Source: Glutamicibacter arilaitensis Re117 (GTDB lineage Bacteria; Actinomycetota; Actinomycetes; Actinomycetales; Micrococcaceae). Taken from it: a DNA stretch of 64,000 nt. A model generated the notes under the pieces. It was not told the origin of the DNA and ran no database searches. It was given only the letters and a program-made list of their open reading frames with translations. Both the position numbers and the translations under genes were made by a program. The DNA is taken from the NCBI RefSeq assembly GCF_000197735.1, contig NC_014550.1:1984001-2048000 (forward strand), in the 5' to 3' direction. Below, one piece after another: positions 36,247 to 44,903 of the stretch (within the stretch, counting starts at the first letter, position 1; each line of letters begins with the position of its first letter).

Positions 36247-36799
36247 ACCGCGTACCCACGTCGAATCGGGAGCCGTCATCAATGAGCTGATAGATCATCG
36301 CCTTGGTCGCGTCCTGGTCGAACAATCGATATTCCAGTCCGTCGATCTGCCACATTTCCATCGGATGCGAACGGGCGAAGCGCAGCCATGATTTACGGGG
36401 GCGTTTGCGCGGGTTTCGCTTGGTAGCTCCGGCCTCGGCAAGGATCCTGCCGATCGTGGCCACCGAGGGGCGTAGCTCACCGAACTCCTGAGTATCAAGG
36501 CTTTCGAACCAGATAGATAAGGGCCCGTTGTCCCACCCGTCCTTGGCCAGTCGCTTGCGGATGCGTAGGACCGTGGTTTTGGTTTGGTCGCTGTAGATGC
36601 GCCGGTCTGTTTTCGGGGCTCTGGAGTGCGGGTTGAGTGCTTTGTTCCCTTCGGCAACGAATCGCTCTTTGACTTTGTAGTAGGAGGGTCTGCTGATTCC
36701 CAGTTCCTTGCAGAACTGCGAGATACTCAAGGAGTCTGGCAGGCCCGGATCGAACTCGATGATTTGGCGGCGTATCGACGCCGATAATGAATTTGACAC
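36247..36799 (-). pseudogene. IS481-like transposase, N-terminal part
   Basis: It begins at a GTG (36799, MSNSLSASIRRQII). It carries the helix-turn-helix (LSISQFCKELGISRPSYYKV), the linker RRIYSDQTKTTVLRIRKRLA, and the first catalytic Asp in MEMWQIDGLEYRLF with IYQLIDDGSRFDVGTR. The frame hits TGA inside the IS21 end. The rest of the gene is at 31471-32370. Confidence 0.88.
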
Positions 36800-36856
36800 G
36801 TTTAATTATCAAATTGATCGCTGACCAGAAGGGGCCTGCCAGCATGTCTTGCTACC

Positions 36857-36916
36857 TGTCAGCGATGTGCTGATACATCCTGTAAGCGATGTTGTGAGTC
36901 AGGGTGTAAGCGATGT
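36857..36916 (-). repeat. Phased 12-bp repeats, right end of the IS481-like element
   Basis: Inverted copies TGTCAGCGATGT (36857) and TGTAAGCGATGT (36881 and 36905), again 24 bp apart. The outermost ends 14 bp from the tip at 36930, mirroring the left end. Confidence 0.8.
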
Positions 36917-36930
36917 TCTGAGAGAGGACA

Positions 36931-36945
36931 TGACAGCCCATCTCG
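36931..36945. repeat. Right 15-bp target duplication of the IS481-like element
   Basis: Exact copy of 31311-31325. The 270 bp after it, up to the MFS gene end, show no gene or RNA that I can recognise. Confidence 0.8.
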
Positions 36946-37219
36946 CAGTCGGTATCACCAGCGTGGCAATGTTGCCGGGGATCACTGCAATCTGCGTCAG
37001 TGCTTAGCCCGTATCCAGACGCTGAACACAAATCGCGCTAACGCGAAAACACTGGTGGTCCTGCAAGACACCAAGCACGCATTATGAAAACTGCTGCCGG
37101 CCCATTTTCTACGCGCGAGCAGTTAACCGGCGGTCTCCCCCACTGATGCTGCATAGCGGTCAATCTTCCATAGGCCCGCTTTGCTAGCATAAATGTCCGC
37201 ATCCGTTGAAGACAACTAG

Positions 37220-38491
37220 CTACCCGTGGACAATATTAGAGCTGTTGGATTTCAAATTCACGACGATCATGACCATCGCGCAGATCAGCAACACCACTGC
37301 CAGTCCTTGGAATCCGACGGCACCCAGAATTGGACCGGCACAAAGACCGCCGACTACACCAGCTAAATTCATGCAGAGATCCGAAGTACCCTGCAGCTGC
37401 GGGCGCTCTGCGATTCCCACTGCCCCGGTAATCATCGTTGCACCAGCCACCGTTGCTGCCGACCATCCAAGTCCCAAACTCAACAGGGCCAACGTGGTTA
37501 CGGTATGGCTCTGGCCGTTGCTCCACACCAAGACACTTGCGGTAATCAGCAATGCCTGCCCGGCGAAGATAATGGTGCGCGGACCGGCCTTATCCGTGAG
37601 CCAGCCGAATACCGGTGACAGCGCGTACATCCCAGCAACATGAATTGAAATCGTGATACCGATTAGCGTTAAGCTAGCGCCTTGGTGCTGCATATGGATC
37701 GGCGTCATTGACATCAAGGACACCATGTAGAGATGTGTTAATGCCACAGTGAGCACCGCACGTCTGGCTATGGGGGTGTTTTTTAGAATGCTCCAACCTC
37801 GCCGGCGAAGCTGGGTATTATCCGCTTTCACGGCCGCTTGGTGCTGTGCCACTTGTAAGGGATCCGGACGCAGTCCCAGCCAATAAACAAACACGCCAAT
37901 CAGCTGCGCGCACATGGCGATGAGAAAGCCACCGGTAAACGGCGGAAGACTGATGAATCGCGCAAGCTCTTCGCCCGGTTCAAATAAGTTTGGACCTATC
38001 ACAGCGCCCACCGTTGTTGACCACACCACAACTGACAGGTCACGCCCTCGCGTTGCTTTGGTGGATAGGTCCGTAGCTGCAAACCGCGATTGCAAGTTCA
38101 TTGCCGAGCCAGTTCCCAGAACCAGCATGCCCAGCAAAAGCAAAGGCCAGTAGCGGAGAAATGCGGAAGAAATAATAATGACGACACCGCTGGCTGCAAT
38201 TAATGCGCCTGTTGAGAGCGAAATACGCCGACCGAACTTCTGCGCGAGAACCGCCAGTGGCAGAGCCATGAAGGCAGCACCTAGCGTATTCATGGTTGCA
38301 GCCATACCGGCCAACTCGTCAAGTCCCGAAATGTCTACGATCAGCAGCGATCCTAACGTTAGGGTTGCACCGCTACCTAGTCCCCCGAGAATCTGGCCGG
38401 CAGCAAGAATCGAAATCGATTTGCGCCGAATCCGGGTAATCTCCCGGTCACCCAGCGAATTACGTTCATTGGATGAGGCTTCGATCTGCAC
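37220..38491 (-). CDS. Major facilitator superfamily transporter
   Basis: I place the start at the GTG at 38491 (VQIEASSNERNS), with GGGAG 6 bases upstream, giving 423 aa. The longer frame to 38608 enters a perfect hairpin. About 12 membrane segments are visible, for example ISILAAGQILGGLGSGATLTLGS-region, YWPLLLLGMLVLGTG and GGFLIAMCAQLIGVFVYWLG. The typical MFS loop FGWLTDKAGPRT is present. The substrate is unknown; drug export is possible. The gene stands between the IS nest and a zone of gene remains. Confidence 0.87.
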   Translation of the reverse strand: MQIEASSNERNSLGDREITRIRRKSISILAAGQILGGLGSGATLTLGSLLIVDISGLDELAGMAATMNTLGAAFMALPLAVLAQKFGRRISLSTGALIAASGVVIIISSAFLRYWPLLLLGMLVLGTGSAMNLQSRFAATDLSTKATRGRDLSVVVWSTTVGAVIGPNLFEPGEELARFISLPPFTGGFLIAMCAQLIGVFVYWLGLRPDPLQVAQHQAAVKADNTQLRRRGWSILKNTPIARRAVLTVALTHLYMVSLMSMTPIHMQHQGASLTLIGITISIHVAGMYALSPVFGWLTDKAGPRTIIFAGQALLITASVLVWSNGQSHTVTTLALLSLGLGWSAATVAGATMITGAVGIAERPQLQGTSDLCMNLAGVVGGLCAGPILGAVGFQGLAVVLLICAMVMIVVNLKSNSSNIVHG

Positions 38492-38566
38492 AGCTGCTCC
38501 CGCACTCGCATAGTTTCTCTTACCGTCTAAGTATCTACTAAATACTGCTTGGAATTGCCCTTTTTC

Positions 38567-38615
38567 GCCATGCGTGACGTTGGCCCGCCCAGGCGGGGCC
38601 AACGTCACGCATGGC
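38567..38615. repeat. Long perfect inverted repeat upstream of the MFS gene
   Basis: 19-bp arms GCCATGCGTGACGTTGGCC (38567-38585) and its complement (38597-38615), with more pairing (CGCC/GGCG) inside. It may be a terminator for a transcript that has since been lost, or a regulatory site of the MFS gene 76 bp away. There is no U-run on the reverse side, while TTTTT precedes it on the plus strand. Confidence 0.55.
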
Positions 38616-38692
38616 TTGGCAGAAATTCCTGATTCGAATCCTCAGGTACCTGCCATGGTTCCAGGCCCTCATCATTCGAGTCTCAAATCAGG

Positions 38693-38820
38693 CCAGCATA
38701 TCGCTCCGTCTGTTCAGCGCTCAGTCCTGTTTTAACCTGACAGCTCAGGTCATCGACGAGTATTTCTGTTACACCGGATTCAGGACCGTCCAGTGCCTGG
38801 GATACGACGTGGAAAGCTGA
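38693..38820 (-). pseudogene. SDR oxidoreductase, C-terminal remnant
   Basis: On the reverse strand the frame reads SAFHVVSQALDGPESG, then TEILVDDLSCQVKTGLS and ends …RYAGLI-TGA (38693-38695). This resembles the end of short-chain dehydrogenases (…EVLADE…RVKAGLS). No SDR core lies upstream. It is a leftover of a deleted gene. Confidence 0.55.
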
Positions 38821-38850
38821 TGTCTTTTCACTTTCCAGTGCAGCTGACTC

Positions 38851-38974
38851 ACCGCAACGTCAATCATCAATTTAACTACTGAGATGGGAATCCGCGCGAC
38901 CAGCTTTTACGCGGCTTTCGGGAACAAGGAGAGCTCCTTAGAGTAAGCAAGCGCTGTACTATGCCGAAGTCTCT
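38851..38974 (+). pseudogene. TetR regulator, HTH remnant with frameshift
   Basis: The plus-strand frame reads TATSIINLTTEMGIRATSF then YAAFGNKESSLE and a TAA at 38944. The next frame continues QALYYAEVS. This is a recognisable piece of a TetR helix-turn-helix, with a stop upstream and a shift inside. It lies back to back with the SDR remnant, the arrangement of a regulator and its target. Confidence 0.6.
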
Positions 38975-39425
38975 AAAATGTCACCACTGCGATCGCCCAA
39001 CCAACAACCAGCGAATCTGTAGCCAAATTGCTTCGAATTAGTTCCGAACGCCTATGTCGATGAAGCGACCCCGCCCGGAAGCCTGCTCATCTCCGAGCCA
39101 CGTCTATCAAGCAAGCGAGAACAGCCGGCCAGAACTATAAGTGAACGGCTGGGGCAAAGAGTTGAAAAAGACGAGCTCTTACCTGAGACAAACACCGGTA
39201 ACTTGGCTTCTTCCATTCTTGCGGTAGCTCTAGGCATGTCTCGACGCGCTTGCGACGATAGAAAATGTGGGGATCTGATTTCCATTGCCAATACCGCCAT
39301 GGCGGCAATTCCACTGGTCAAATAGCTGCTCTCTTCAACGGCCAGCACACTTCGTTCGCACAAGGCAATGCACGATGTCCCGGAACCTGCCGCTGCACGG
39401 TCTTTCGAAAGTGGTTTAAAGACAA
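38975..39425. other. Gene-poor stretch after the TetR remnant
   Basis: About 450 bp without a convincing gene. The 103-codon reverse frame at 39052-39363 has no family resemblance or ribosome site. Confidence 0.45.
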
Positions 39426-39460
39426 GAAGACCACGGACTCAATATGGGTCCATGGCCTTC
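39426..39460 (-). terminator. nrdF terminator
   Basis: Imperfect arms GAAGACCACGGAC (39426-39438) and GTCCATGGCCTTC (39448-39460), about 36 bp past the nrdF stop, with T-rich CTTGTCTTTAAA following on the reverse strand. Confidence 0.65.
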
Positions 39461-39495
39461 TATTCATCAGCAATCGAGATGAAGATTCTTTAGAA

Positions 39496-40476
<981 letters not shown>

Positions 40477-40565
40477 TCATCGAAAAGCTAAATCGTGTTA
40501 AGAACTTTGCCTACAACTCTACCGTTGTTTTCAACGGCACCTGCTCAGCAAGGCCCTAAGTTAAT

Positions 40566-40642
40566 CTCGGATCGCTAACACGATCCGAGGTGGTTTTGAT
40601 ATGCAACAGCTGCCGCTGGACGGAACCCCACGGCAGCTGTTG
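40566..40642 (-). terminator. Two hairpins between nrdE and nrdF
   Basis: CTCGGATCG/CGATCCGAG (40566-40574, 40581-40589) and CAACAGCTGCCG/CGGCAGCTGTTG (40604-40615, 40631-40642) are both perfect. No strong U-run follows. They may act as attenuators, processing signals or partial terminators. Confidence 0.5.
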
Positions 40643-40684
40643 CGTGAAGCCAAAGGCCGGCAAGCCGGTCAATGACTCAAGGTC

Positions 40685-42823
40685 TTACAGTGCGCAGGAA
40701 ACGCAGCCTTCAACCTCGGTGCCTTCCAGCGCGAGCTGGCGAAGGCGGATGTAGTACAGGCTCTTGATGCCCTTGCGCCATGCGTAGATCTGAGCCTTGT
40801 TGATGTCACGAGTGGTGACGGTGTCCTTGAAGAACAAGGTCAACGACAGGCCCTGGTCCACGTGCTGGGTTGCCGCAGCGTAGGTGTCAATGATCTTCTC
40901 GTAGCCGATTTCGTAAGCGTCTTCGTAGAAGTCGATGTTCTCGTTGTTCATGTAAGGAGCCGGGTAGTAAACGCGGCCGATCTTACCTTCCTTGCGGATC
41001 TCGATCTTCGCTGCGACCGGGTGGATCGAGGAAGTCGAATTGTTGATGTACGAGATCGAACCGGTAGGAGGTACTGCCTGCAGGTTCTGGTTGTAGATGC
41101 CGTGCTCCATAACCGAAGCCTTCAGCGTCTTCCAATCTTCCTGGGTAGGAATATGCATGCCGTCGAACAGTTCGCGAACACGTTCGGTTGCTGGAACCCA
41201 TTCCTGATCGGTGTACTTGTCGAAGAACTCACCCGACGCGTACTTCGAGTTCTCGAAGTTATCGAAGGTCTCACCACGCTCCATGGCGATCTTGTTCGAT
41301 GCGGTCAGCGCATGGAACAGAATCGTGTAGAAGTAGATGTTGGTGAAGTCGATGCCTTCTTCGGAACCGTAGTAGATGTGCTCACGAGCGAGGAAGCCGT
41401 GCAGGTTCATCTGGCCCAGGCCGATAGCGTGCGACTTACGGTTGCCATCAGCAATCGAAGGTACCGAAGCGATGTAGGACATGTCCGAAACTGCGCTCAA
41501 CGCGCGGATGGCGATATCGACTGAAGTAGCCAGATCCTTGCCGTCCATGGCCTTGGCGATATTCATCGAACCGAGGTTGCAGGAGATGTCCTTGCCGACG
41601 GTCTTGTAGCTCAAGTCATCGGAGAACTCGGAGGCCGAGGACACCTGGAGGATTTCCGAGCACAGGTTCGACATGGTGATGCGGCCAGCAATTGGGTTGG
41701 CCTTGTTCACGGTGTCTTCGAACATGATGTACGGGTAACCGGACTCGAACTGGATCTCTGCCAAGGTCTGGAAGAATTCGCGTGCGCTGATCTTGGTCTT
41801 CTTGATCCGCGCGTCATCGACCATGTCATAGTACTTCTCGGTGACGGAGATTTCGCTGAACGGTACGCCGTAGACGCGTTCAACGTCGTACGGGCTGAAC
41901 AGGTACATGTCTTCGTTCTTGCGAGCAAGTTCGAAGGTGACATCCGGAATGACAACACCCAGGGACAGGGTCTTGATACGGATCTTCTCGTCAGCGTTTT
42001 CACGCTTGGTATCCAAGAAGCGGTAAATGTCTGGGTGGTGTGCGTTCAGGTAAACGGCACCGGCACCCTGACGTGCACCGAGCTGGTTTGCGTAGGAGAA
42101 GGAATCTTCAAGAAGCTTCATCACTGGGATGACGCCGGAGGACTGGTTCTCGATCTGCTTGATCGGAGCACCGTGCTCGCGCAGGTTGGTCAACGACAGC
42201 GCAACGCCACCGCCGCGCTTGGAAAGCTGCAGCGAGGAGTTTACGGCGCGGGCAATCGACTCCATGTTGTCTTCAATGCGAAGCAGGAAGCAGGAGACGA
42301 GCTCGCCGCGCTGAGCCTTGCCGGCGTTCAAGAACGTTGGAGTTGCAGGCTGGAAACGGCCTTCGATGATCTCATCGACCAGGTGCAGAGCCAGCTTTTC
42401 ATCGCCACGTGCCAGGTGCAGTGCAACCATGCACACGCGGTCTTCGTAGCGTTCCAGGTAGCGCTTACCATCGAAGGTCTTCAAGGTGTACGAGGTGTAG
42501 AACTTGAAAGCGCCCAAGAAGGTTTCAAAACGGAACTTCTTGCCGAAGGCGTGCTTGAACAGATCACGGATGAAGTTCATCGAGTACTGGTCGAGGGTTT
42601 CACGCTCGTAGTACTCGTGCTTCACCAGGTATTCAAGCTTCTCATCGAGATCATGGAAGAACACGGTGTTGTTGTTCACGTGATCCAAGAAGTATTGGCG
42701 GGCAGCATAGCGGTCCACCTCAAACTGAATCTTTCCATCTGGACCGTAAAGGTTCAGCATGGCGTTCAGATCGTTGTAGCTCAAGCCCTGGAACTGGGCT
42801 GGAAGCTCCTTTGAGCTCTTCAT
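40685..42823 (-). CDS. nrdE: Class Ib ribonucleotide reductase large subunit NrdE
   Basis: NrdE reduces ribonucleoside diphosphates. I choose the ATG at 42823 ([20 protein letters not shown], 712 aa) because it overlaps the nrdI stop as ATGA. The longer start at 42856 is a TTG inside nrdI. The first active-site region is [18 protein letters not shown], the radical-site block [10 protein letters not shown], the finger loop SVAPTGS-like [14 protein letters not shown], and the C-terminal swinging cysteines GCVSC, which are re-reduced by NrdH. Confidence 0.98.
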   Translation of the reverse strand: MKSSKELPAQFQGLSYNDLNAMLNLYGPDGKIQFEVDRYAARQYFLDHVNNNTVFFHDLDEKLEYLVKHEYYERETLDQYSMNFIRDLFKHAFGKKFRFETFLGAFKFYTSYTLKTFDGKRYLERYEDRVCMVALHLARGDEKLALHLVDEIIEGRFQPATPTFLNAGKAQRGELVSCFLLRIEDNMESIARAVNSSLQLSKRGGGVALSLTNLREHGAPIKQIENQSSGVIPVMKLLEDSFSYANQLGARQGAGAVYLNAHHPDIYRFLDTKRENADEKIRIKTLSLGVVIPDVTFELARKNEDMYLFSPYDVERVYGVPFSEISVTEKYYDMVDDARIKKTKISAREFFQTLAEIQFESGYPYIMFEDTVNKANPIAGRITMSNLCSEILQVSSASEFSDDLSYKTVGKDISCNLGSMNIAKAMDGKDLATSVDIAIRALSAVSDMSYIASVPSIADGNRKSHAIGLGQMNLHGFLAREHIYYGSEEGIDFTNIYFYTILFHALTASNKIAMERGETFDNFENSKYASGEFFDKYTDQEWVPATERVRELFDGMHIPTQEDWKTLKASVMEHGIYNQNLQAVPPTGSISYINNSTSSIHPVAAKIEIRKEGKIGRVYYPAPYMNNENIDFYEDAYEIGYEKIIDTYAAATQHVDQGLSLTLFFKDTVTTRDINKAQIYAWRKGIKSLYYIRLRQLALEGTEVEGCVSCAL

Positions 42824-43305
42824 CGTTGCTGCCGGTTCTGCGACGCTGGTGTCCAAAAGGTTTCAAGCCCTTCTTTGACTTTGAGAACATCGTCCGAGGT
42901 TCCCATGAGTTCGAATTTATAGAGGACGGGTACGTTGCATTTCTGCGCAATGCGTTTTGCCGCAATGCAGTAGTACGCGCCGAAGTTTGTATTCCCCGCA
43001 CCGATCACTCCGCGAAGATTTTCTCGGTTCTGCTCGACCTGCAGGAATTTCATGATCTGCGGCAGGATCGAGCGCTTGCCATGCTCTCCTCCATACGTGG
43101 GTATGAGCAAGACATACGGTGCGGTTGAGATCAGTTGCGGCTCGGTCGCGAAGACCGGGATCCGAGCCACATCCATCTCAAGTTTGCCCACGAACCTCTT
43201 GGTGTTCTCCGAAACCGAAGAGAAATAAATCAGCTTCGAATCGGTGAACTGCACCGGGTTCTGGGCCTCAGCATTTGGCCTGTCGGCAAGCGCTGTAGGT
43301 GGCAT
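42820..43305 (-). CDS. nrdI: Flavodoxin-like protein NrdI
   Basis: NrdI is the flavodoxin that supplies the oxidant for assembling the Mn2-tyrosyl cofactor in NrdF. The ATG at 43305 has GGAGG about 8 bases upstream, giving 161 aa. The FMN-binding loops are visible as [22 protein letters not shown] and [13 protein letters not shown]. It lies between nrdH and nrdE and shares its stop with the nrdE start. Confidence 0.97.
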   Translation of the reverse strand: MPPTALADRPNAEAQNPVQFTDSKLIYFSSVSENTKRFVGKLEMDVARIPVFATEPQLISTAPYVLLIPTYGGEHGKRSILPQIMKFLQVEQNRENLRGVIGAGNTNFGAYYCIAAKRIAQKCNVPVLYKFELMGTSDDVLKVKEGLETFWTPASQNRQQR

Positions 43306-43346
43306 TACTTTTCGCCTCCACTGCAAGCGAGCGGATGGAGTTTTTA

Positions 43347-43577
43347 CTAGTTGGCTGGAGCCAGCAGTTCGATCTTGTCTGGGCGGAAGCCCGACCAGTG
43401 ATCGTCATCGGTGATTACGACAGGTGCCTGCATGTAGCCCAAGCCTCGAACGTGCTCCAGTGCTGCCGCATCCTGAGAGATGTCTACCTTGTTGTACTCG
43501 ACACCCTTCTTATCCAGCGCGCGGTAAGTAGCGTTGCACTGAACGCAGGAAGGCTTCGTGTAAACCGTGATGGCCAT
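43347..43577 (-). CDS. nrdH: Glutaredoxin-like protein NrdH
   Basis: The 76-aa electron donor of class Ib ribonucleotide reductase. It starts at the ATG at 43577 (MAITVYTKPSC), and the redox motif is C-V-Q-C. APVVITDDDHWSGFRPDKI is the family's C-terminal block. The reading frame extends to 43751 but that part is not conserved. It is the first gene of nrdHIEF, 41 bp before nrdI. Confidence 0.97.
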   Translation of the reverse strand: MAITVYTKPSCVQCNATYRALDKKGVEYNKVDISQDAAALEHVRGLGYMQAPVVITDDDHWSGFRPDKIELLAPAN

Positions 43578-43710
43578 GTCCCTGATCCCCTTTGGAAAGT
43601 CTTTGTTTCGGCTAGGTTCCCGGTTTTTCCGAAATCTCCTAGCCATCCTCTCGGATGCCTCAAAACCACTGTTCGAGGTGCTTCTGGTGCGAGCCGCACC
43701 AACGGGTTCA

Positions 43711-43760
43711 ATACTACATCTTGTGTTTGGCCGGTCAAGCGGCCACAACATGATGTATTA
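43711..43760. promoter_or_regulatory. Pair of NrdR-box-like sites
   Basis: ATACTACATCTTGTGT (43711-43726) and CACAACATGATGTATT (about 43744-43759) resemble the 16-bp NrdR boxes that come in pairs about 31-33 bp apart. They lie roughly 135-185 bp before the nrdH start, at a fitting distance for the promoter. Confidence 0.55.
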
Positions 43761-43784
43761 CAAGTATGTCATTCATCCACTGGG

Positions 43785-43858
43785 ACGTCCACAGGATCTG
43801 TGGATATTAACCCCCGTTTAAACCGCGATTTCTCGCGGACTGGCGACCTTTGTCCACA
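43785..43858. promoter_or_regulatory. Cluster of three DnaA-box-like 9-mers
   Basis: ACGTCCACA (43785-43793), TGTGGATAT (43799-43807, the reverse of ATATCCACA) and TTGTCCACA (43850-43858) lie within 74 bp. TTGTCCACA is the standard actinobacterial DnaA box. They lie upstream of nrdH, between the NrdR-like pair and a third NrdR-like palindrome. Confidence 0.5.
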
Positions 43859-43956
43859 GGTTGGCAGAAGTCGCTTGTGGGTTAAAAATTCTTCTTGTGA
43901 GATGTTCGTCGGCGTGTTCTGCACCCTTCATCTAGTTCCGGGTACACGGCGTGCAC

Positions 43957-43970
43957 CACTACATGTAGTG
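43957..43970. promoter_or_regulatory. Perfect palindrome, NrdR-box-like
   Basis: CACTACATGTAGTG is a 14-bp perfect palindrome with the NrdR consensus core (ACTA-N4-TAGT). It lies 380 bp before nrdH. The rest of 43578-44090 has no gene. Confidence 0.5.
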
Positions 43971-44090
43971 TCCGCCCACGAACAGACAGTTTGGGAACGG
44001 CAGGACCGCTTGTGGAGAACGCAGACAGCGAGCAGCCGGTAAATCACCAGCTGCTCGTGGCTGCTAAGCCCAAGTGGCGCCCAGAGGCTC

Positions 44091-44828
44091 TTAGGCCGGG
44101 TAGCTACGGGCTCCGAAGATACCTTGGCCAACACGAACCACAGTGGCTCCCTCGGCGATGGCCAGCTCGTAATCGCCACTCATCCCCATGGACAGGTGCT
44201 GGAAGCCCGCAGGAGCATCCTGCTGCAACCGGTCACGAGTTTCGCGCAGCAAGGAGAAGCTGGCACGAACAGCGGCCTGGTCCGTGGTGTTTGCAGCCAT
44301 CGTCATCAGGCCCACCGGCGTCAAGCGATCCAACGGCGCCAGGGAACCGAGCAGGTTGGCAGCGTCGGCCGCTTCAATGCCGGACTTGCTTTCTTCCCCC
44401 GAGGTATTGACCTGGATGAAGACTTCCAGTGTCCTGTCTTCCAATTCCAAACGCCGCTGCAAGGTCTCGGCGAGTTTCAACGAGTCCAAAGCATGGAACT
44501 CGTCGGCGAACTTCGCCACGAACTTCGCCTTATTGGTCTGCAACGGTCCGATAATGGCATAGCGCAGGTGCGGGAACTGCTCGATAAAGTGCTCGTACTT
44601 ATCCTGGGCTTCCTGGACCTTGTTCTCCCCCAGCGTCTCTACGCCGGCAGCAATCGCCAACGCCAGGCGATCGGTGTCAATGGTCTTGGTGACCGGAAGA
44701 AGCCGAACCGAGTGCCGATCGCGGCCGGCCACCTCAGCAGCCGCAGCGATCTTCTGGTTGACCGCAGCCAGATTGCGGGTGAAATCTTCGGTGGTGGCCG
44801 CATGCGCTGCGGCAGGTTGCGAAGTCAA
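44091..44828 (-). CDS. YggS family PLP homeostasis protein, copy 1
   Basis: YggS/PLPBP proteins bind pyridoxal 5'-phosphate and balance vitamin B6 pools, without known catalysis. The 245-aa protein has the PLP lysine in RLLPVTKTI, plus TLGENKVQEAQDKY, GPLQTNKAKFVAKF, FIQVNTSGEESKSGI and LSMGMSGDYELAIAEGATVVRVG. The start is a TTG in this reading. A second copy lies at 46791. The hairpin at 44856 separates it from poxB. Confidence 0.93.
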   Translation of the reverse strand: MTSQPAAAHAATTEDFTRNLAAVNQKIAAAAEVAGRDRHSVRLLPVTKTIDTDRLALAIAAGVETLGENKVQEAQDKYEHFIEQFPHLRYAIIGPLQTNKAKFVAKFADEFHALDSLKLAETLQRRLELEDRTLEVFIQVNTSGEESKSGIEAADAANLLGSLAPLDRLTPVGLMTMAANTTDQAAVRASFSLLRETRDRLQQDAPAGFQHLSMGMSGDYELAIAEGATVVRVGQGIFGARSYPA

Positions 44829-44855
44829 AGCGCCAACTTTCTTGATGTCACAAAA

Positions 44856-44886
44856 TTGTTGCTGGTGCCAATGGCACCAGCAACAA
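44856..44886 (-). terminator. poxB terminator, 15-bp arms
   Basis: TTGTTGCTGGTGCCA (44856-44870) and its complement (44872-44886), followed on the reverse strand by ATTTTGTG, 18 bp past the poxB stop. Confidence 0.8.
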
Positions 44887-44903
44887 GCATAGGCATAAAA
44901 GAA

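Larger units (their letters stand above)
31326..36930. mobile_element. IS481-like element, interrupted by an IS21-like element
   Basis: The ends are TGTAATCACTC… at 31326 and the complement of TGTCCTCTCTC… at 36930, imperfect inverted repeats that share TTACAC near position 27. They are flanked by a 15-bp direct repeat. The transposase gene (reverse strand) is split into 36247-36799 and 31471-32370. Taking out 32371-36246 and one target copy leaves an element of about 1.72 kb with a 481-codon transposase in one frame. Both ends carry 12-bp repeats at 24-bp spacing. It lies just past the csp terminator, so it interrupts no gene that I can see. Confidence 0.85.

Noticed and set aside
36946..37219. 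Possible gene remains after the IS nest
   Set aside because: Short frames only, no family resemblance, no ribosome site.
38611..38680. tRNA-like piece (GATTCGAATCC)
   Set aside because: Only a T-arm-like string is present. No acceptor, D or anticodon stems can be formed around it.
43785..43858. DnaA boxes as a replication origin
   Set aside because: There is no dnaA, dnaN or AT-rich unwinding region, and only three sites. A regulatory role at nrd fits better.
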